A stretch of DNA of 64,000 nt from Hysterangium stoloniferum (lineage: Eukaryota; Basidiomycota; Agaricomycetes; Hysterangiales; Hysterangiaceae): the NCBI GenBank assembly GCA_015178975.1, contig WHVD01000001.1:3286001-3350000 (forward strand), given 5' to 3'. The position numbers were made by a program, and so were the translations under genes. Numbering within the stretch: the stretch's first letter is position 1; the number at the start of each line of letters is the position of its first letter. This document shows positions 34,466-47,030 of the stretch, piece by piece. The notes below the pieces were generated by a model that was given only the letters and a program-made list of their open reading frames with translations, made no database searches and was not told the origin of the DNA.

Positions 34466-35020
34466 TCAGGTCTGCAATATCCCACGCGGCTCCCTTGTTC
34501 TGACGACCACCCCACCCTTTTATCCTTACGAACGTGAGACCGGTGATCCTCCTCACCAGAGCCATCCTCGCCACATCCACCTGCCCACTCTCCTTATCTT
34601 TCTTCGCAACCTGACTATGGCCGAACACGGCCCTAGGCATGCGACGACGCCCATAACGTGTCGCAAGACAACCGAGAACGAGACGGGAATGCAGACTCCG
34701 GGGCGTGTCTCGGGTCCCTTGATGATACTATCGCCCTCGCTCTCCGAGCCAGATGGCGCCGCCCCACGCTCGGCGCCATCAACAGGCCACCTGCGCACGG
34801 AGCCTGGGATCCGCCACCGCCAGGCAATCCCATGCATTGCGGGACACACTGTGACTGCGCCATTTGCCTGGCACCCGGGAGGAACAGCGGTTCGCGGGCA
34901 GCCTGGGGGCGCGTCGCTGTCGGTCGCAGTCTCAAGAGCCCCTCCTATTTCCTCTACATCATCACCCCCATCGATCCCACGGGCAGAAACAGTTCTGGGG
35001 CTTTTGATACCAGCCATGTA
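34466..35020 (-). pseudogene. Decayed 3' fragment of the AT-hook gene, GC-enriched
   Basis: Matches the last ~190 codons of 8774-13235. GIKSP.TVSA.GID, VEEI.GALETAT and SGSESEGD are readable in one frame; EPLFLPGARQMAQSQ and PESAFPSRS in another; PRAVFGHSQVAKKDKE in the third. At least two frameshifts and loss of the acidic tract make it non-coding. The former stop is at 34466-34468. The fragment is markedly richer in G and C than the intact gene, with many A/T-to-G/C differences. Confidence 0.88.
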
Positions 35021-35841
35021 TTGGGAACTTGCGCAGACCACAGTATATATTAGAATATAACTTGGCTTCTATCTATGAGTAAACTACTGGGGATTATATA
35101 TATATGTCTATGGGGAGAAGGTTCTGGAAGGGATGACAGAGATATTACTAAAGCTATGTTAAGTATGTTCCAAGGTATTCTATAATATTCTAGGAATGTC
35201 AGGTTGATTACCAACACCATGCGCGCTCCTGTGCATGTCCTGGGGGGCAAGAGGCAAGAGGCAAGCCCACCGACGCCTGGCCGAGTCTGACTCCCGTGCA
35301 AAAAAAAGCCCGAGAATCTGGGTGCAGGAGTCGCGTGCCCCCGCCCCGGGACACGACTGGCGCGCTCGAAAACCGCGCCACCGCTCGTCAAACGTGCTGC
35401 TGATTGCGTAGTACGCGCACACTAATGGCCCCTCTCCCTCTGCCCCTGCTCTTTAGTTATTTTTTCACGCGTCAAAAACATGATTGCCCTGGGGGGCAGG
35501 CAGGATTTAATGGCGCCAGTGCGCTGTTCTTCAGGGGTGTGACTTCAACCGCCGTGCACTGATATAAAAAACAAGTGATATATACATAGCATGCGTGGAT
35601 AGTATGACACCAAATATGTATAGAACGTGATACACAGGATTGCGGCGATATTTAACAACAACAACAACAACGGCTATTATGTCCAACGACAAAAAAGAGG
35701 GCATAAAAAGAAAAAAAAGTGTGGAGGAAAAAGAAAGAAAAGGAACTATCTAAATGGTTGTTATATGTTATGATATTTGGCAGATCCTCTATGGTAGTCC
35801 TTTCTTAGCCAACCTTTATACGTCGGCATCCCCGCCAACGT
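35021..35841. other. Intergenic region downstream of PCK1
   Basis: Outside the palindrome arm. It has a short TA tract near 35095, an (ACA)n microsatellite at 35651-35667 and a purine-rich stretch at 35690-35745 just beyond the PCK1 3' end. No gene recognised. Confidence 0.5.
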
Positions 35842-37735
35842 CTATGCCGACGACGGCCCTGCCAGCCTCACCTTCTCATCAACATCCTTCTCGTACAGCG
35901 CAAACGCCTTCCTGAACATGCCCGCGAGCTTATTGATCTCCCGCTCAAACGCCTCGCTGTCCCTCCACGCCAGGCGGGGGTTCAGCAGCTCCCGGGGGAC
36001 GCCATTCACCGCCGTCGGGATGCGCAGCCCAAACGTCGCAAAGTCCTCAAACTCCGCCTTCGCCAGCGACCCGTCGTGCACCGCGTCCACGATCGCGCGG
36101 GTGTACTTGAGCGGGCAGCGCTTGCCCGTGCCGTACTTCCCGCCCGTCCAGCCCGTGTTGATGAGCCAGCAGTCGACATTGTGCTTCGCCATGCGCTCGG
36201 CGAGCATCGCCGCGTAGCGGCCGGGGTGCAGGACGATGAACGGCGCAGAGTAGCACGTCGAGAAGGTGGGGATGGGCTCGAGCACGCCGTCTTCGGTTCC
36301 GGGCGTTTTTGAGGTGTATCCCGCGAGGAAGTGGTAGCTGGCCTGCTCGGGGGTCAGTTTCGAGACGGGTGGGAGGACACCGTACGCGTCGCAGGTGAGC
36401 ATGATGATGTTCGTCGGCTGGGTGTTCACGACACAGGGGATACGGGCGTTGGGAATGAACTCGATGGGGTACGCACAGCGGGTGTTCTCGGTGATACTCA
36501 CGTCGTCGTAGTCTGGCTGGCGGTTGGCGGGGTTGTAGACGACATTCTCGAGGATAGAGCCGAAGCGGATGGCCTCGAAGATTTCTGGCTCCTTTTCGTG
36601 GGTGAGGTTGATGCATTTGGCGTAGCAGCCACCTTCGATGTTGAATACACCAGTGTCGGACCAGACATGCTCGTCATCGCCGATGAGTTCACGGCGTGGA
36701 TCAGCAGACAGTGTGCTAAAGATGGGATTTGCGTGAGGAAAGGGGATGCGGTTGCGAGGGTGTACTCACGTCTTCCCTGTACCTGAAAGCCCAAAGAATA
36801 ATGTGACATCACCATTGTCCATACCAACGTTCGCAGACGAATGCAGTGACAATTGGCCGAATTTGACAGGCTGCAGGTAGTGCATAACAGAGAAGATACC
36901 CTTCTTCATCTCGCCCGCATACTCTGTGCCGAGAATAACCATCTCCATGCGTTTGAAGTTAATCTCGACGGAGGTGGTGCTGCTCATGCCCTTGGTGAAA
37001 CGATTGGCAGGGAACTGGCCGGCGTTGTAGATGATGAAATCTGGCTCGCCAAAGTTCAGCAGCTCCTCCTCGGTGGGACGAATAAGCATGTTGTGCATGA
37101 AGAGGGCATGATAGGCACGAGCACAAATAACGCGAACTTTGATGCGGTACTTTGGGTCCCAGCCGGCAAAGCCATCGAAGACATAGACGTTCTCGCGGGT
37201 ATTTAGGAAATCGATAGCACGTTCACGGTTGATCTCGAAAGTGTCTGTAGAAAAGAAGTGAGCGTCGACGTCGGGGGCATCACGTGATAGAGAGAAGCGA
37301 GAAATTTTGTACATGCGACTTACGTTCGTCCATCTTGATATTGACGGAGCCCCACCAGATGTGGTCCTTGCTGGTGTCTTCATAGACGATACGCTTGTCC
37401 TTGGGACTGCGGCCGGTCTTTTTGCCAGAAAAGTTGATGAGGGCGCCGGAGCTTGAGAGGATCGCGCCTTCATATCTAATAGCGTCCTCGTACAGCTGAG
37501 CGGGAGGAGTGTTGCGCTTGAGATGAAGCTTCTCCATGTCGAAGCCAGCCTCTGAAAAGTGCTCTAGGTCGCGACCGAGAACTAAAAAAGAGAGTAAGAC
37601 ACTGGGACGTGAGGGATGAGTGTACACACATTGGTTTGGAGCGTCATTTTCTGGCTGGTTTGCATATTTTGTGTGGAGAATATGGGGGGTAATATGAGGA
37701 GTCTTGAGGAACTGTTGCTGCAAAGGATGAACCAT
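35842..37735 (-). CDS. PCK1: Phosphoenolpyruvate carboxykinase (ATP)
   Basis: Exons 37630-37735, 37324-37581, 36770-37244 and 35842-36715 give 570 aa in one frame, slightly longer than yeast PCK1. Converts oxaloacetate and ATP to phosphoenolpyruvate, CO2 and ADP in the cytosol, the entry step of gluconeogenesis. Seen directly: GRSPKDKR (substrate-binding Arg), [19 protein letters not shown], the kinase-1 P-loop [13 protein letters not shown] (~273-285, split by intron 3), the metal-binding [18 protein letters not shown] and [11 protein letters not shown]. The start at 37735 is chosen because the N-terminal residues lead through a 48-nt intron into the conserved LGRDLEHF block. The minus-strand promoter lies at 37736 onward. 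Confidence 0.97.
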
Positions 37736-38360
37736 GGCTAGTAGGCGTTGGGATGAAGGAGGAAATTGGCTTGAATACTTGGTTGAAAGGGGACTATTTA
37801 AGGTCATGTGCTGGGGGCGGAGTCGTCGGGGGAACTCGGACACAGGGCGGAAGGATATAAAGTTGAAAATGAAGGGGAATGGCGACAATTCCCGGAAACT
37901 TAGTCTCTTGAAGGACAACAATGAACGGCCGAATACGCCCTGTACGGGGCCCATGTCTGAATCATCGATACGAATCCATACACTTGGTGGCTTCTTTCCC
38001 AGAAAAAAAAAAAAGAGTCCAATCTTCTTCTAACTGCAAATTTTAAGCAATGATTTCACATGTCTCGCACCCATCCGCGTGCTTCCGGTTGCACTTTTCC
38101 CGAAACTCGCACGCTTTCTTCACAATCTCCCACGATTTCTCCAGATTATTGCTCCACCCTTTCTTCAGAAGAGGATCCTATTGCCTCCGTCCGGCTTGCT
38201 CCCCCAAGATCCATCTTTCCAATTTACTATCATCTCAGTTCCGAATTCCGGATCTGTGTTGTGCTGCGGATCCAGTCCAGCGTCCCCCACCAGACCATTT
38301 CTCCGATTTCGGTACAGCCGAGTAATAACCTCCATCCTGGTTGTTTTTAATTCAACCTAG
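37736..38360 (-). promoter_or_regulatory. Probable PCK1 promoter, purine-rich on the coding strand
   Basis: The plus strand at 38050-38350 is a C/T-rich stretch that leaves three overlapping open frames without product similarity; read as the minus-strand promoter it is G/A-rich. Mig1/CreA-like GGGG words (CTGGGG at 37811-37816, TCGGGG nearby) lie ~80-95 bp before the ATG, which would suit glucose repression of a gluconeogenic gene. These are short motifs and only suggestive. Confidence 0.35.
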
Positions 38361-41196
38361 CTGGTGCTCTATTTCGAGTCCTCATGTTCTAGAATAATAT
38401 GCTCCAGAATGTCTTGTACCAACCCGTGACTCTTTGATTTCAACACACCAGGAACCGCCAAGTGACCCAAGGACACTCTCAGATCCTGTACACCTGGGTG
38501 GATCATTCCCTCTTGTTTGTAGACGGCGCCGTTAGTCTTCCGTTTCGCGTTAATAAGGATCATCATGACGGTACACATGAGCCGTCTGGCTTCAAATTAA
38601 TATTCGTAGTGCGCCCCATTCCCATTGATACATGCCACGTATATATACACACATATCACCGACCATGACCGAATCCCCCCCAAATTTAGACGCAAATGGC
38701 GTTGACTATTATTAGACACCTCAATCTTATAATAGAAGCTCAAATTTAAACAGCTTCTACGTTTATTTTTTGCAAGTAGGTTTAATATATCGTTTTCACA
38801 AAATCTAGACATGAAAATAAACTACTACCTACCAAAGACCCATCCACTCTTAAAATAACACTGTTTCATGACACCGAATTAGGATAAAGTCAGCGTTATA
38901 CCTCCTACCCCAGAAATTGATCACAGCATGGACCCATACATGTCATCACGAGGTGACTCGGGCACGACACCCGTAAAGTCGTCTACGCACCACAATTAAA
39001 CCCATCTCCGACCGTCAGTGAAGAGTCTACCGTTGGTGAAAATTAATGCCTTTGCCTCGACTCCATCAACAACACGTGTGTACAGTTATATTCCGAGATG
39101 CGCCTGTGTCGTCTGATTAAAATAACGAGCAACCCGCGGAGAAACACATAGCCTACTGCTCAAAATATTTCTCAAAACGCGCAAAACGGGTTTGATCATC
39201 TAGACCTCAAGTAGTACTGGTTGGAACGGACCGATTCGTGTTCGCCGACATATACTGTCGGTGTCGTCATGCTGTGGACAGATTGCTTAATGCCGTAAAA
39301 CTCTCACCGTGTCCGTTTCTTTGACGTCAGTATTGAAATAGCAGCCTTTGTTAAAGATATACGAACGGGTTCCAATTACTAAACTACTGTAAAGTACGAC
39401 ATGGCCCGATTGTGAAGATACTAAATCTGTATGCTACCTGCTAAAATAGTACAACCCAAAAAGGACGCAGCAAAGCCACGAGCGTCCTCAACGGCCCGCA
39501 GCACAAAAATCAACAGCCTTTCAGGTAAAATTATCGTAAACAAGTGCTTTGTGTATGCACTAGCAATAGCCTGCTTACGTAATCCCTAAACTCGCGTTAA
39601 AAGATTTCCTGACCCATGAAAAATTTCCCCCTTCTTGATGAAGGAAGTTATACACTGCGAGCGAATTTTTGGGGCTAGCGACCGTATGAAAAAATAATTA
39701 TCCTATCCGGTGGAATCAATTAAACTACAAGTACCATGATCGACACAGTGTTTGGAAATCTTTCAAAAAAGATGACATTCGAATGAGATCACTGGATAAA
39801 AAAAGCCCCGGAAAAAAGTTGTTTGGTATGATTAAATAATTACTCCAAAGACTTGAGCCCAAAAATTATTTGTGTCTATCTAGTTATTACAGGGACTCTG
39901 CGCGTCTGCAGTCTAAGAAACTATCTGTACTACTTACTATATTTCTTCACCGACTTGAATGAGATTAACGTCCAAGACATTAAAACCTCCTGTACGTCGC
40001 ATGTATGCATACAAACAGCAAGCACTAGTCATCTCCAGACAGGGCCTCCCGACGCAAGCGGCGCCCCTCCCCCCCAGTCCCCTATCCCCTGGCGCGTTCC
40101 TCGCCCCCCAAGAAGTTACGAGCTGCACCGCGGGCACATATTAAATGTCAAGTCGCAGGGTGCCACCTGACGCCCTTTCGCACCTCTCCCTCCCGCTTTG
40201 CTTGATCGCGTCCATCTGCCCGCAGATCTTCACCCCCCCCCCCGGATGTGGCTAGCACGGCCATGGGGTCATATGCCCCCTTGCCTTGGGAAGGAAAGGC
40301 CACAATCGGGGCGGCACGACCAACTTTTCGGCATCGGATCACTCCCGGCGCCGTCCGGAACTACAGCACGAAATGCGCTGCCTGTCGCACAGATTCTGTC
40401 TGGACCCTTGGAGCTGAACATATATATATATATTGAGGGGAAGATTTGGTCCTGGAGTTCTGGACTAAATTTGGACGGACGAAATTGGTGGGGAATTGGG
40501 GTGGATTGGCGGTGCACTGGCGGTATATTCGAATGCTGTTCAGGAACTTCTGCCATTGCCCTCCGGGTGTTTGATAACTAGATAAATAAGTGCAGATATT
40601 TCTTGGGCTCCTATCAAAAGCACATAACAGTCTAAATGCATAGAATTATTACCCAACTACATAACTGTTTTTCCGAGGCTTTCATCCTGCTGTCATAAAA
40701 ATTTTCAAACACCTGGTGGATTATAGAAGCTCAATGATATGATTACCTTTGCTATTACATGTCAGGCCCACAAGCTCCAGGCGTTCCAGTTTGAGAAAAT
40801 AAATATGGGTGCTCGTTATCATTATTCCGCACTGGCAAGGTTCTTAGTTACATCCTGGTAAATCAAAGACATCTCAAGAATACATTCGACCCTGCCTGTG
40901 TAAATAAAATCTAATAAACACTACATTCCCCATGCGGCGTCCCAGTTGGAGAAAATAAATATGCATGCTCGTTATCCTTATTCCGCACTGGCAAGGTTCT
41001 TAGTTACATCCTGGTAAATCAAAGACATCTCAAGAATACATTCGACCCTACTTGTGTAAATAAAATCTAATAAACACTACATTCCCCATGCTTCGTATTA
41101 ACGAGAATAAACTAGATCTAAAGCTACAGTATTCTTGCACACAATAATGTTATATGCCAAAATCCCCAAAAAACAGACCATGTCCCTCCCCAACTG
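38361..41196. other. Long intergenic region, no gene recognised
   Basis: About 2.8 kb with only short, featureless open frames. It includes a run of 12 C at about 40232-40243, a (TA)n tract near 40422, and a direct repeat at 40781-41090. It separates PCK1 from the MED12 3' end. Confidence 0.5.
40781..41090. repeat. Direct tandem repeat, 2 x ~156 bp
   Basis: Two adjacent copies starting at about 40781 and 40937, with only a few substitutions ('ctggcaaggttcttagtta' in both). Each copy contains 'ctaataaacact' near its end. Non-coding; a simple local duplication. Confidence 0.9.
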
Positions 41197-44100
41197 CTAT
41201 TTCTTTTTACTCTTTCCTCTCCCAGTGATCGATCCTCTCGGTCTGCCTCTCGACCGTGCCCCACCTCTCGCAGCTGGCTCCATATCCGCCGACACAGGCG
41301 ATTCCGCTTTCCGCTTCCCCGCTCCCCTCCCCGTCCCGCTTGATGTAGACAACACAGAACTAGCTCTTGCAACACGCGAGGAGGCCGCCGAGCTGCGTGC
41401 GGTGTGAGCAGGCGACAAGCTGGCCGAGCCAGGTTCTTGTTTGATATGTTCACGCTCCGAGTCGATAGGTACATCGCGCGTGTTGCCACCCGCAGTAGCG
41501 AACTCGCCCGGATTTGACAAGTCGGCCCGCCAGTCGGTCTTCCAGTCCACACGCGTCTCGCGCCAGTCTCGCTCGAAGACATTATCCGCTGCCAGACCGT
41601 CCTCTAGCTGTCTTGCTGCTGCTGCATCACGGTCGCTAGTCATCTCCCCGAATACTCTTTCCCCTGTTGCCTGCGTTCCGAAGACTTCCAACGGTATTGA
41701 AGACGAATTCTTAAGTTCAGGCTTCTCACGGGTGAATACAGATGTGTCGACGGCAGGCTCGATACTCTCTGCCCATTCCCAAGGATTGTTTTGAACTTCA
41801 GGTCCGAAATGGAAAGTATTAGAGGTTGGTGATTGCCAGCCTTGGTGGAGATTCTTAATGTATGCATCATCAGGCACGAATGAGAGGAGAGACGCGAGGC
41901 GTCGGCGTTGAATGTTAGGGAGCTCAAAAGGTAACGATGCGGGGGAGATGTTGGCAACGTATTGAAAAAGGTCGGTGGTAGGGGCTTTAGTGTCGCGGGG
42001 GATTTCTTGAAGGTGAGATTATGGGTGAACTAGCATAGCCACGATAAATGAGTTTGCGTACCATCGAAGAGTACAAAGGCTGTGTCCAGAAGAACGTCGA
42101 AGACAATTGAATTTGCCCGGACGCCAGTGCTATACTTCTACAGCGATCGTCTTAGATGAATATGCCGAACAGCACTGAGCCCCACTCACAATTGCAAGCT
42201 TCACCACCCTCGTCAAAACGTCTCCCACGACTTCTCTCAACCTCCCAGTCCACGCCCCAGGCAAACACAAGTCAAATTGCCAAAGACGCGCTACAATAAC
42301 CACCAAATTCGTCATGTCATCGGCAGTTTCCTCCTCCTCCGATGTAACCTCGTCGAGACGCTTTGTAGCCGCATGGATTGAGCCAATAAATGCGTCCTGT
42401 ACATCAGGTTCGAGGGTCGGAAGGCCAGCGGCGTCCACCCTGAGAGGCTGGAGGATACTGCTCATTAGATGAAGTGCTTCACCGGCATTGTGTAAGAGTA
42501 TTTGTAGAGCCTTTTCCGTTAAGTCGCTGAGGTCTCTAAATAATTCCGTCATTCGCTGCATGCCACTATTGATGAGCTGTGGGAACTGCGTTACTAAAAA
42601 TATCCCATAAGAAACGATGGCCTTACGTTGCAAGCTACGACCCCACTGATACCCCTTAACATATCGGCAATGAGATCTGTTTCCTCTGACGTCAATGGTT
42701 GTCCAAAGAAACTCGAACCGAAGGCGCAAAGGTCATTTCTGGCTTTGTCTTTTAGTTCTTCATCTCGCAATCCAGCGCCTAGGGTACGCAAAGCCAGTTG
42801 GAGCTCGATCGCAGTACGCGCGTACCGCCATGGGCTGAGGAAAGACGATAGCGTCCGCCAGTCAAAGGCATTGATTTGCAGCACCCCTAACACGACATTA
42901 AACATACGTTTACACACTGCACGCATGGCACTCACATGGCTTTGAATCGCTCAAGATCTGCTGTAATGCGCCCCCTAAATGCCTCTCAAAATCTTGAGGA
43001 AGCGTTTGTGAATCAACATTCCAAAAAGCACGCGACATCAATTCAAGATTACGATATGCCACCATGCGAAATTTGCAATGTTTGCTGATCGCGGTACGCA
43101 ATTGTGCGGTGGAAATACGCAAACTTTCGTCTATGTCGTTTTTATGCTCCAGAGTAACAAGGTTCGGTAACGCGGCTACTAACTGGCAAAAATTTTCTTC
43201 CGTGTATATGGCACGCCCTCGGGTTTTGAGCTTCTGTATCTCTTCAAGTCGATCGCTCGGCAACCTGGTGTGATCTTCTAAGCCTCGTCCTTGGACAAGG
43301 AGTTGTGACGCAAGGTAATTTACTGTGCGTAGCATGACAGCGCCAAAAGATCCGGCGACGGTAGTACATGCGTCCCAAACAGGATAAACAACACCTTTCA
43401 TAATATTGGGGGCAGTCAAGGCATCTCTAGCCACGAGATGAAGAATAATAGTTGACATTGCAGCCCACATATTCTCGTTGAAATGCCGCATTTCCATCTT
43501 GCCTGGCCCAGTAGCCCATTGAAAAATGAGTTGGTCAAATGCGCCAGGTAACATATGCTGATTGATATCCCATAGGAACTGGGCATACCGCAAAATGCGA
43601 ACAACGCGTGCTTCAGTATTCAGTTCGGAAGCTTGCAAACCACGTAACGCTTCCAACGTGTGTTGCCATACTTCCTGAACCCAGTTTCCAGCGAAGCCAT
43701 GGCACATCCAGATATTTGTCGCAAGACTTGTGTCATCCTGCTGCACGAGCATTGCAATGCGGGGAAACATGCTCGGTTCCCGCTGAGTCGGAGAATTAGG
43801 AGGTCGCAAACCCTGAATGTTGGCTAATGGTGAGTGAATTGATATAGCACTAACTGAAAGTCTTACCAGCATCAACGCTGTCGCATCTTCGTTAATGTGG
43901 TCTTTGGCGACAGGGGACATGTGCCTATTGTCAAGAAATTCGATCAAAAGACACAGAAGTGGCCGGCTTTGAGCACGCCTTGTCTCCCAATTCCATATCG
44001 TATGTGCGGCACACAATGCGTCTAAGAGACGCTTGTGCTCGTCCATACATGCCCAGATATCAGCGTGCCTACGAATAGTATCGATAATGGCTCCAAAGAG

Positions 44101-46879
44101 CTCAGGCGAAGTAACGCATGAGAGAAGTTTGAGATTAATCTATAGTACAAGGATAAACTTGTGGTAAGAAGACGAGGCAAGTTACTTACATCAAGCATTG
44201 TTCTATATGTTTTAGCTAGAGCAGTGATATGCATCAATGCGACGTATGCCTGAAGACTTATCGCGTCCTCGTTCTTCACGGGTCTACAGAAAAACAAATA
44301 AGAATCCGACACCATAATAATGCTGGAATAAAGATCCTACTGTTGTATATGCTTCTCAAAAATGGGGTAAAACCAGTGCCGCAGAACGCGTACTTGTTCA
44401 TAGCGAGAGAACGAGGTCAAAACATCCGGATCCAGTGGTAACGGCACATCCATATTCAGAGGCGAGCCTAAGGAACTGTTAGTGTACACCAGACTGGATG
44501 AACATCAGTCAAATACCTGAAAATAATTCAGGGATACAAGCTCTCAGCATGCGTCGAAGCTCTCTTTCTTTGGCCTCCTCGGGGGTAGTGCGACTCGAAA
44601 TCCCATAAAGCACGACTTTCCTCTGGTTTGTGAGTGGCGCGCTAGGCTCTATCAATGGCAGCGACCTCAACAATGCTCGATGTCGTGAAGGCGGATCCTA
44701 TCAAAACAGTCAGAGATGTAAAGGTACCTATATTTGATTGTGGCGGTACCTGGAGCAATCCAGCTTCTCCACGAGCAATAAGCCGGTGCATGTATTTCGA
44801 ATACGAGAAAATCCCTCTTCCAACAAGCTCGCCAAAAACAACCGACATAGCATATGCATTCGAGGCATTTGTTACGACAGCCGAGGTATCTAGCCAGTCA
44901 AATAGTCCATCTTGCAGCATTTCATCGGGTGGCGGGAACCCTCGACGCAACGCCCTTCCTTCTGATCGGTCCATCCATCGGGATAATAGAGTAGCAACTG
45001 CATAAGGACGATGGTCGCCGTATTGATGATGAGTAATGCTCCATGTTAATAACATATCAAGTTTGCTTGCGAAGCGATCAGTTTCCTCCAGCGACATATC
45101 AAGAATTGTAATGGACGATAGGTTCGTCGTTTCATTAATTGAATTAAGAAGCTGGAAGCATGGGAAGCAAAAGGGTTAATAAAAGAAATACTCTAATACA
45201 ATCAAGTTGCTCAAACTCACTTTCACTTCTCCCATGGTGAATTTGGCAGTCGCTGTCGCCCGTTCAGGAATAATGCGAAATAATAAAGCATCATTGCGAC
45301 GAGATATATCGTCGAGGTCGTTCTCGATAGCAGAATCCCATTCAGTTCGGTCAGGAGCGGCGGCAGTGGGAGAATCTCTCATAATCTGGACTATAGTCGA
45401 CGAACTAGAGAGCCAATTCTTTGGATTGACGAACGAATCCGGACTGTAAATAAAGATCCTCTAGAACTGGTGTTTAGAAGGGAACCTTCCTAATACATTA
45501 ATATATACCTGCATGAAGCTGTGAAGGGTTGTCACAAGAGACGTCAAATGCTGGCGCCCTGCCGTACTTTGAATCTGATACAAGAGATTAATCATTCCGT
45601 CGCTTTCAAACCGATAGAAAATACCAGCCTCGGCTAGTTTAGTTAGACAGCCATCAATTAAAACCCTCACGAGTGCACGGTATGGGAGCATGCCTTCCAA
45701 ATATTCATCGACAATTCTGGCTACAAAATTTGCCTGAGCGATATTCGAAATGCCCATTTGTTGTGCCGACCAGGATAGAAAGACGCCATGGTCCACGAGA
45801 CCTTCGGCGTAAAACTCACGGACAAGGTCTAGACTGATATTTCTCATCAACCACGTATATGTTTCTAGCAAGCAGGTGTACTGACCAGTAAGAAAATTTG
45901 GCAACCCATTTGTCTCTGGCCTCGGGATCGTTGAGTATGCCCTTGAATGTCTGCCTGATGTTCAGCCCTACCCGAGCAGCAGGTGGAAGTGCTATTTCCG
46001 CAAGAATCTTCCTCAAATATCCAGTCACAACATTTGCCCATTCCACACTATATTGTGTGGGATTGTAATTATGACGATTGCGCATCCCTTGCTGTAAATA
46101 ATAACATTAAAATAGCCACCGAATATGAAATAAGCTATCGCATACTGTTTCATTGCCTCCAATTCCTCGAACGTACCATACGGCACGGGGTATCGGAACT
46201 TTATTGTCCTGAAGCAAAGTGAGTAGATCATGTCCTTTGGCGTGGGGGATCTTCTCTCCGATTGTAGACAGTGGTACGTCGGGGTTGAAAAAGTCGGTTT
46301 GCCATGCCTGTCGCCGCGCTTCGCTGAACGTTATTCGTTGGGGCAATTTAAACGCATGCTCTCTAACTAAATGTTAATATTAGTTAGTAAAAAATAAATA
46401 ATGTTTCTCACGGAAGGGTGGCATTGGACTCAGCCCGGCGGGCTAACACCTGGTTCATAAGCTCCTCCAGCTCAGCCAACGCATTTTGGTTTATTATGCT
46501 CTCTTTTATGATATTTTGGGAGCTGTAGCATTCTGCCTGAAATAAAACATGTTTCACTATGTGGTCGAGCAGACATAAGCCAGCAGATATAATACATACA
46601 GAGATGGTCTGCGCAGCACTATAGCCACGCTTAACATTCGCATCAGTGAGTGCATCTTCTGGTTGATCTGGAATTGGGGGGTGGAATCCATGATAACCTG
46701 TATTGTAAATCAATGAGCATTAGGGACAATGTGCAACCTGAAGGAATCTTCGTACCAAGGTCCGCTGCGCTATGAGACGTCATCAGCCATGAAGGCGGCT
46801 CTGCATGATACTTCGCCACCGGCTCATTGGCTTCGTGATACTTCCCTACTAGATCCTTGCCATCGCCGGTGCGAGGCAT
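41197..46879 (-). CDS. MED12: Mediator complex subunit 12 (kinase module)
   Basis: A multi-exon gene of roughly 1600 aa. Verified first exons: 46756-46879, 46600-46697, 46412-46536, 46146-46362, 45886-46091, then from 45833; about ten more short introns follow to the stop at 41197. The N-terminal MED12 signature is clear: GYHGFHPPIPDQPEDALTD, ELEELMNQVLARRAES, the MED12 domain with ITFSEARRQAW, IPHAKGHDLL and VPIPRAVWYVRGIGGNE, then YNPTQYSVEWANVV and GLNIRQTFKGIL. The long helical middle matches basidiomycete MED12 proteins. The C-terminus is disordered and ends in a Gly/Arg/Lys tail (RGRPRG). MED12 activates Cdk8-cyclin C in the Mediator kinase module and tunes RNA polymerase II transcription. 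It is divergent from DAD2 with 151 bp between starts. Joining the three C-terminal ORFs to the rest is inferred from continuous context. Confidence 0.9.
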
Positions 46880-47030
46880 TGCATGGGTCAAGTCGATCAA
46901 GTGAGATTCGACCAAAACGGTTCGGTAGCCGGCTGTCTATTTTAGGACAGCTTCAGGTGTCATAGATCACACGCGTCAACCACCAACCACAAGGTTCTTT
47001 ACGCGATCCCAGCACAATCCCTCCACTTAC
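46880..47030. promoter_or_regulatory. Bidirectional promoter MED12/DAD2 with an MCB-like site
   Basis: The 151 bp between the two start codons must serve both genes. It contains ACGCGT at 46971-46976, 55 bp before the DAD2 ATG, matching the MluI cell-cycle box bound by MBF in ascomycete yeasts; a related ACGCGA follows at ~47001. A kinetochore gene is a plausible target. Confidence 0.45.

Larger units (their letters stand above)
32447..35020. repeat. Right arm of the large inverted duplication
   Basis: Reverse complement of 12650-14955. Longer by about 270 bases because of the dispersed-repeat insertion. It contains the TIR element, the 3' flank of the AT-hook gene and a decayed piece of its last exon. 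Confidence 0.85.

Noticed and set aside
34383-35060. 225-codon plus-strand ORF (and overlapping frames on both strands)
   Set aside because: The open frames come from the high GC of the decayed AT-hook gene copy on the minus strand.
36498-36827. Minus-strand ORF overlapping PCK1, and an intron starting at the GTGAGT near 36501
   Set aside because: The GTGAGTATC is part of the conserved coding sequence ([12 protein letters not shown]); reading through keeps the PEP carboxykinase frame.
38050-38360. Three overlapping plus-strand ORFs of 91-96 codons
   Set aside because: A C/T-rich stretch lacks stop codons in all frames; no protein similarity. Better explained as the PCK1 promoter.
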